From Chloroflexota bacterium (GTDB lineage: Bacteria > Cyanobacteriota > Vampirovibrionia > Obscuribacterales > Obscuribacteraceae), in contig SBAT01000348.1 in NCBI GenBank assembly GCA_005240105.1, positions 1 to 5,108 on the forward strand: a stretch of 5,108 nucleotides of DNA, in the 5' to 3' direction. The notes below the pieces were generated by a model. That model saw nothing but the letters and a program-made list of their open reading frames with translations. It searched no databases and was not told the DNA's origin. This document shows positions 4,285-5,108 of the stretch, one piece after another; the first letter of the stretch is position 1, and each line of letters starts with the position of its first letter. A program made the position numbers and the translations under genes.

Positions 4285-5108
4285 TGCCCTTAAATACCTG
4301 GACTGCTGGCGCAACTTTTGGTGGGATAAGCGAGAGTTTGACGAAGTTGGCTGGTCCACGGGCGGCAATTGGCAGTCCGCCTGTGATAATCAGAGAATCA
4401 CCCGGCCAGACAAAGCCTTTTTTGAGTAACGTGTTTTCCACCATGGATAGCGTGGACTCCGAGTCGGAAACCTCGGTCAACATCATCGGTACAACGCCCC
4501 AGTAAAGTGAGAGCTGGTTGTATACGTGCGCCTGTTGCGTGAGGGCAATAATTGGACCTGGTGGTCTGAACTGTGATATTAGTCTGGCAGTTGCGCCGGA
4601 TTTTGTAAAAGCAGCAATTGCTCTGGCTTTCATATCGACAGCCATGGCGCAGGCAGCATGGGCAATAGCGTGCGCTGAAGTGGGCAGATCATGCTGGTGC
4701 AATTTTTTGAAGTCCATGCTGGCTTCTGCAGCTATGGCTATGCGGTCCATAATTTGTACGGATTCAAGTGGATACTCGCCAGCTGCCGTTTCTCCCGATA
4801 GCATTACGGCGTCAGTACCGTCAAAAATGGCATTGGCTACATCAGATGCTTCTGCACGTGTTGGGCGGGCGTGTTCGATCATTGATTCGAGCATTTGCGT
4901 GGCTGTAATGACTGGCTTGCCCTTAGCGTTAGCCTTTCTTGTAATTAGCTTTTGTACAGGTGGTACTTCTTCTGGCGGCAGTTCAACGCCCAGGTCGCCG
5001 CGAGCGATCATTACGCCATCGGCTAGGTCAAGAATCTCATCGAGCTCTTCCAATGCTTCTGGCTTTTCCAGTTTGGCAATGATTGATACGGGTGGGAAAT
5101 GATCGGCA
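4280..5108 (-). CDS. pyk: Pyruvate kinase, C-terminal part (cut by right edge)
   Basis: Pyruvate kinase transfers phosphate from phosphoenolpyruvate to ADP in the last step of glycolysis, in the cytoplasm. The reading frame stays open to the right edge, so 275 residues are visible and the N-terminus is missing (about 200 residues judging from E. coli PykF). Active-site residues are present: in AKLEKPEA the Lys and Glu correspond to PykF Lys220 and Glu222, the Asp of MIARGDLG to Asp246, and the Thr of TATQMLESM to Thr278; spacings of 24 and 32 residues match exactly. MLSGETAAGEYP is also diagnostic. The C-terminal domain follows (FTKSGATARLISQFRPPGPI, then WGVVPMML and GDSLIITGGLP). Internal TTG or ATG codons near 5053 are not starts, because clear pyruvate kinase sequence continues upstream of them. 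It ends three bases from the stop of the convergent lipoprotein gene. Confidence 0.96.
   Translation of the reverse strand, partial: ADHFPPVSIIAKLEKPEALEELDEILDLADGVMIARGDLGVELPPEEVPPVQKLITRKANAKGKPVITATQMLESMIEHARPTRAEASDVANAIFDGTDAVMLSGETAAGEYPLESVQIMDRIAIAAEASMDFKKLHQHDLPTSAHAIAHAACAMAVDMKARAIAAFTKSGATARLISQFRPPGPIIALTQQAHVYNQLSLYWGVVPMMLTEVSDSESTLSMVENTLLKKGFVWPGDSLIITGGLPIAARGPANFVKLSLIPPKVAPAVQVFKGI

Noticed and set aside
5051..5053. TTG as the start of a short pyruvate kinase
   Set aside because: The frame continues upstream with the conserved IAKLEKPEA active-site segment, so the gene is cut by the window edge rather than starting here.
4518..5102. Plus-strand open frame of 194 codons rich in Ala, Ser and Ile
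   Set aside because: It is the mirror of pyruvate kinase, whose active-site motifs are read on the opposite strand.

Overview
The window holds five protein-coding genes (two cut by the window edges) and no RNA genes, mobile elements or CRISPR arrays that I can support. Base composition is near 50% GC. A cyanobacterial-type SufR divergent from a suf operon, together with hypothetical proteins rich in Asn, Gln and Tyr, suggests a bacterium of the wider cyanobacterial lineage, possibly a non-photosynthetic member such as the Obscuribacter/Vampirovibrionia group. That assignment is inference; no phylogenetic marker gene is present.

Left third (1-1976): an iron-sulfur cluster assembly locus. On the minus strand, sufC (the SufBCD ATPase) is followed 17 bases later by the N-terminus of sufB (the scaffold subunit), which runs off the left edge. 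Divergent from sufC on the plus strand is sufR, a winged-helix repressor with three Cys residues at the spacing of the Fe-S-ligating cysteines in cyanobacterial SufR. The 298-base region between them carries overlapping divergent -10-like boxes, a perfect 7+2+7 inverted repeat well placed to act as the SufR operator, and hairpins in both presumed leaders. The layout implies that holo-SufR senses Fe-S status and represses both itself and sufCB. A 15-base stretch of the sufC leader is perfectly complementary to sufR mRNA at the helix-turn-helix codons.

Middle (1993-4276): two poorly characterised genes that diverge from a 127-base spacer. The minus-strand gene encodes a 439-residue protein with a folded-looking N-terminal half and a Q/N/Y/P-rich, prion-like C-terminal half containing a 13-residue tandem motif. 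The plus-strand gene encodes an exported, probably lipid-anchored, protein with a FecR-like beta segment and a lysine-rich tail.

Right (4280-5108): the C-terminal two thirds or so of pyruvate kinase on the minus strand, cut by the right edge. Its stop codon lies three bases from that of the lipoprotein gene. Both convergent junctions (16 bases and 3 bases) lack a visible intrinsic terminator.

I found no clearly new multi-gene system. The points most worth following are the suf control region and the two uncharacterised divergent genes.
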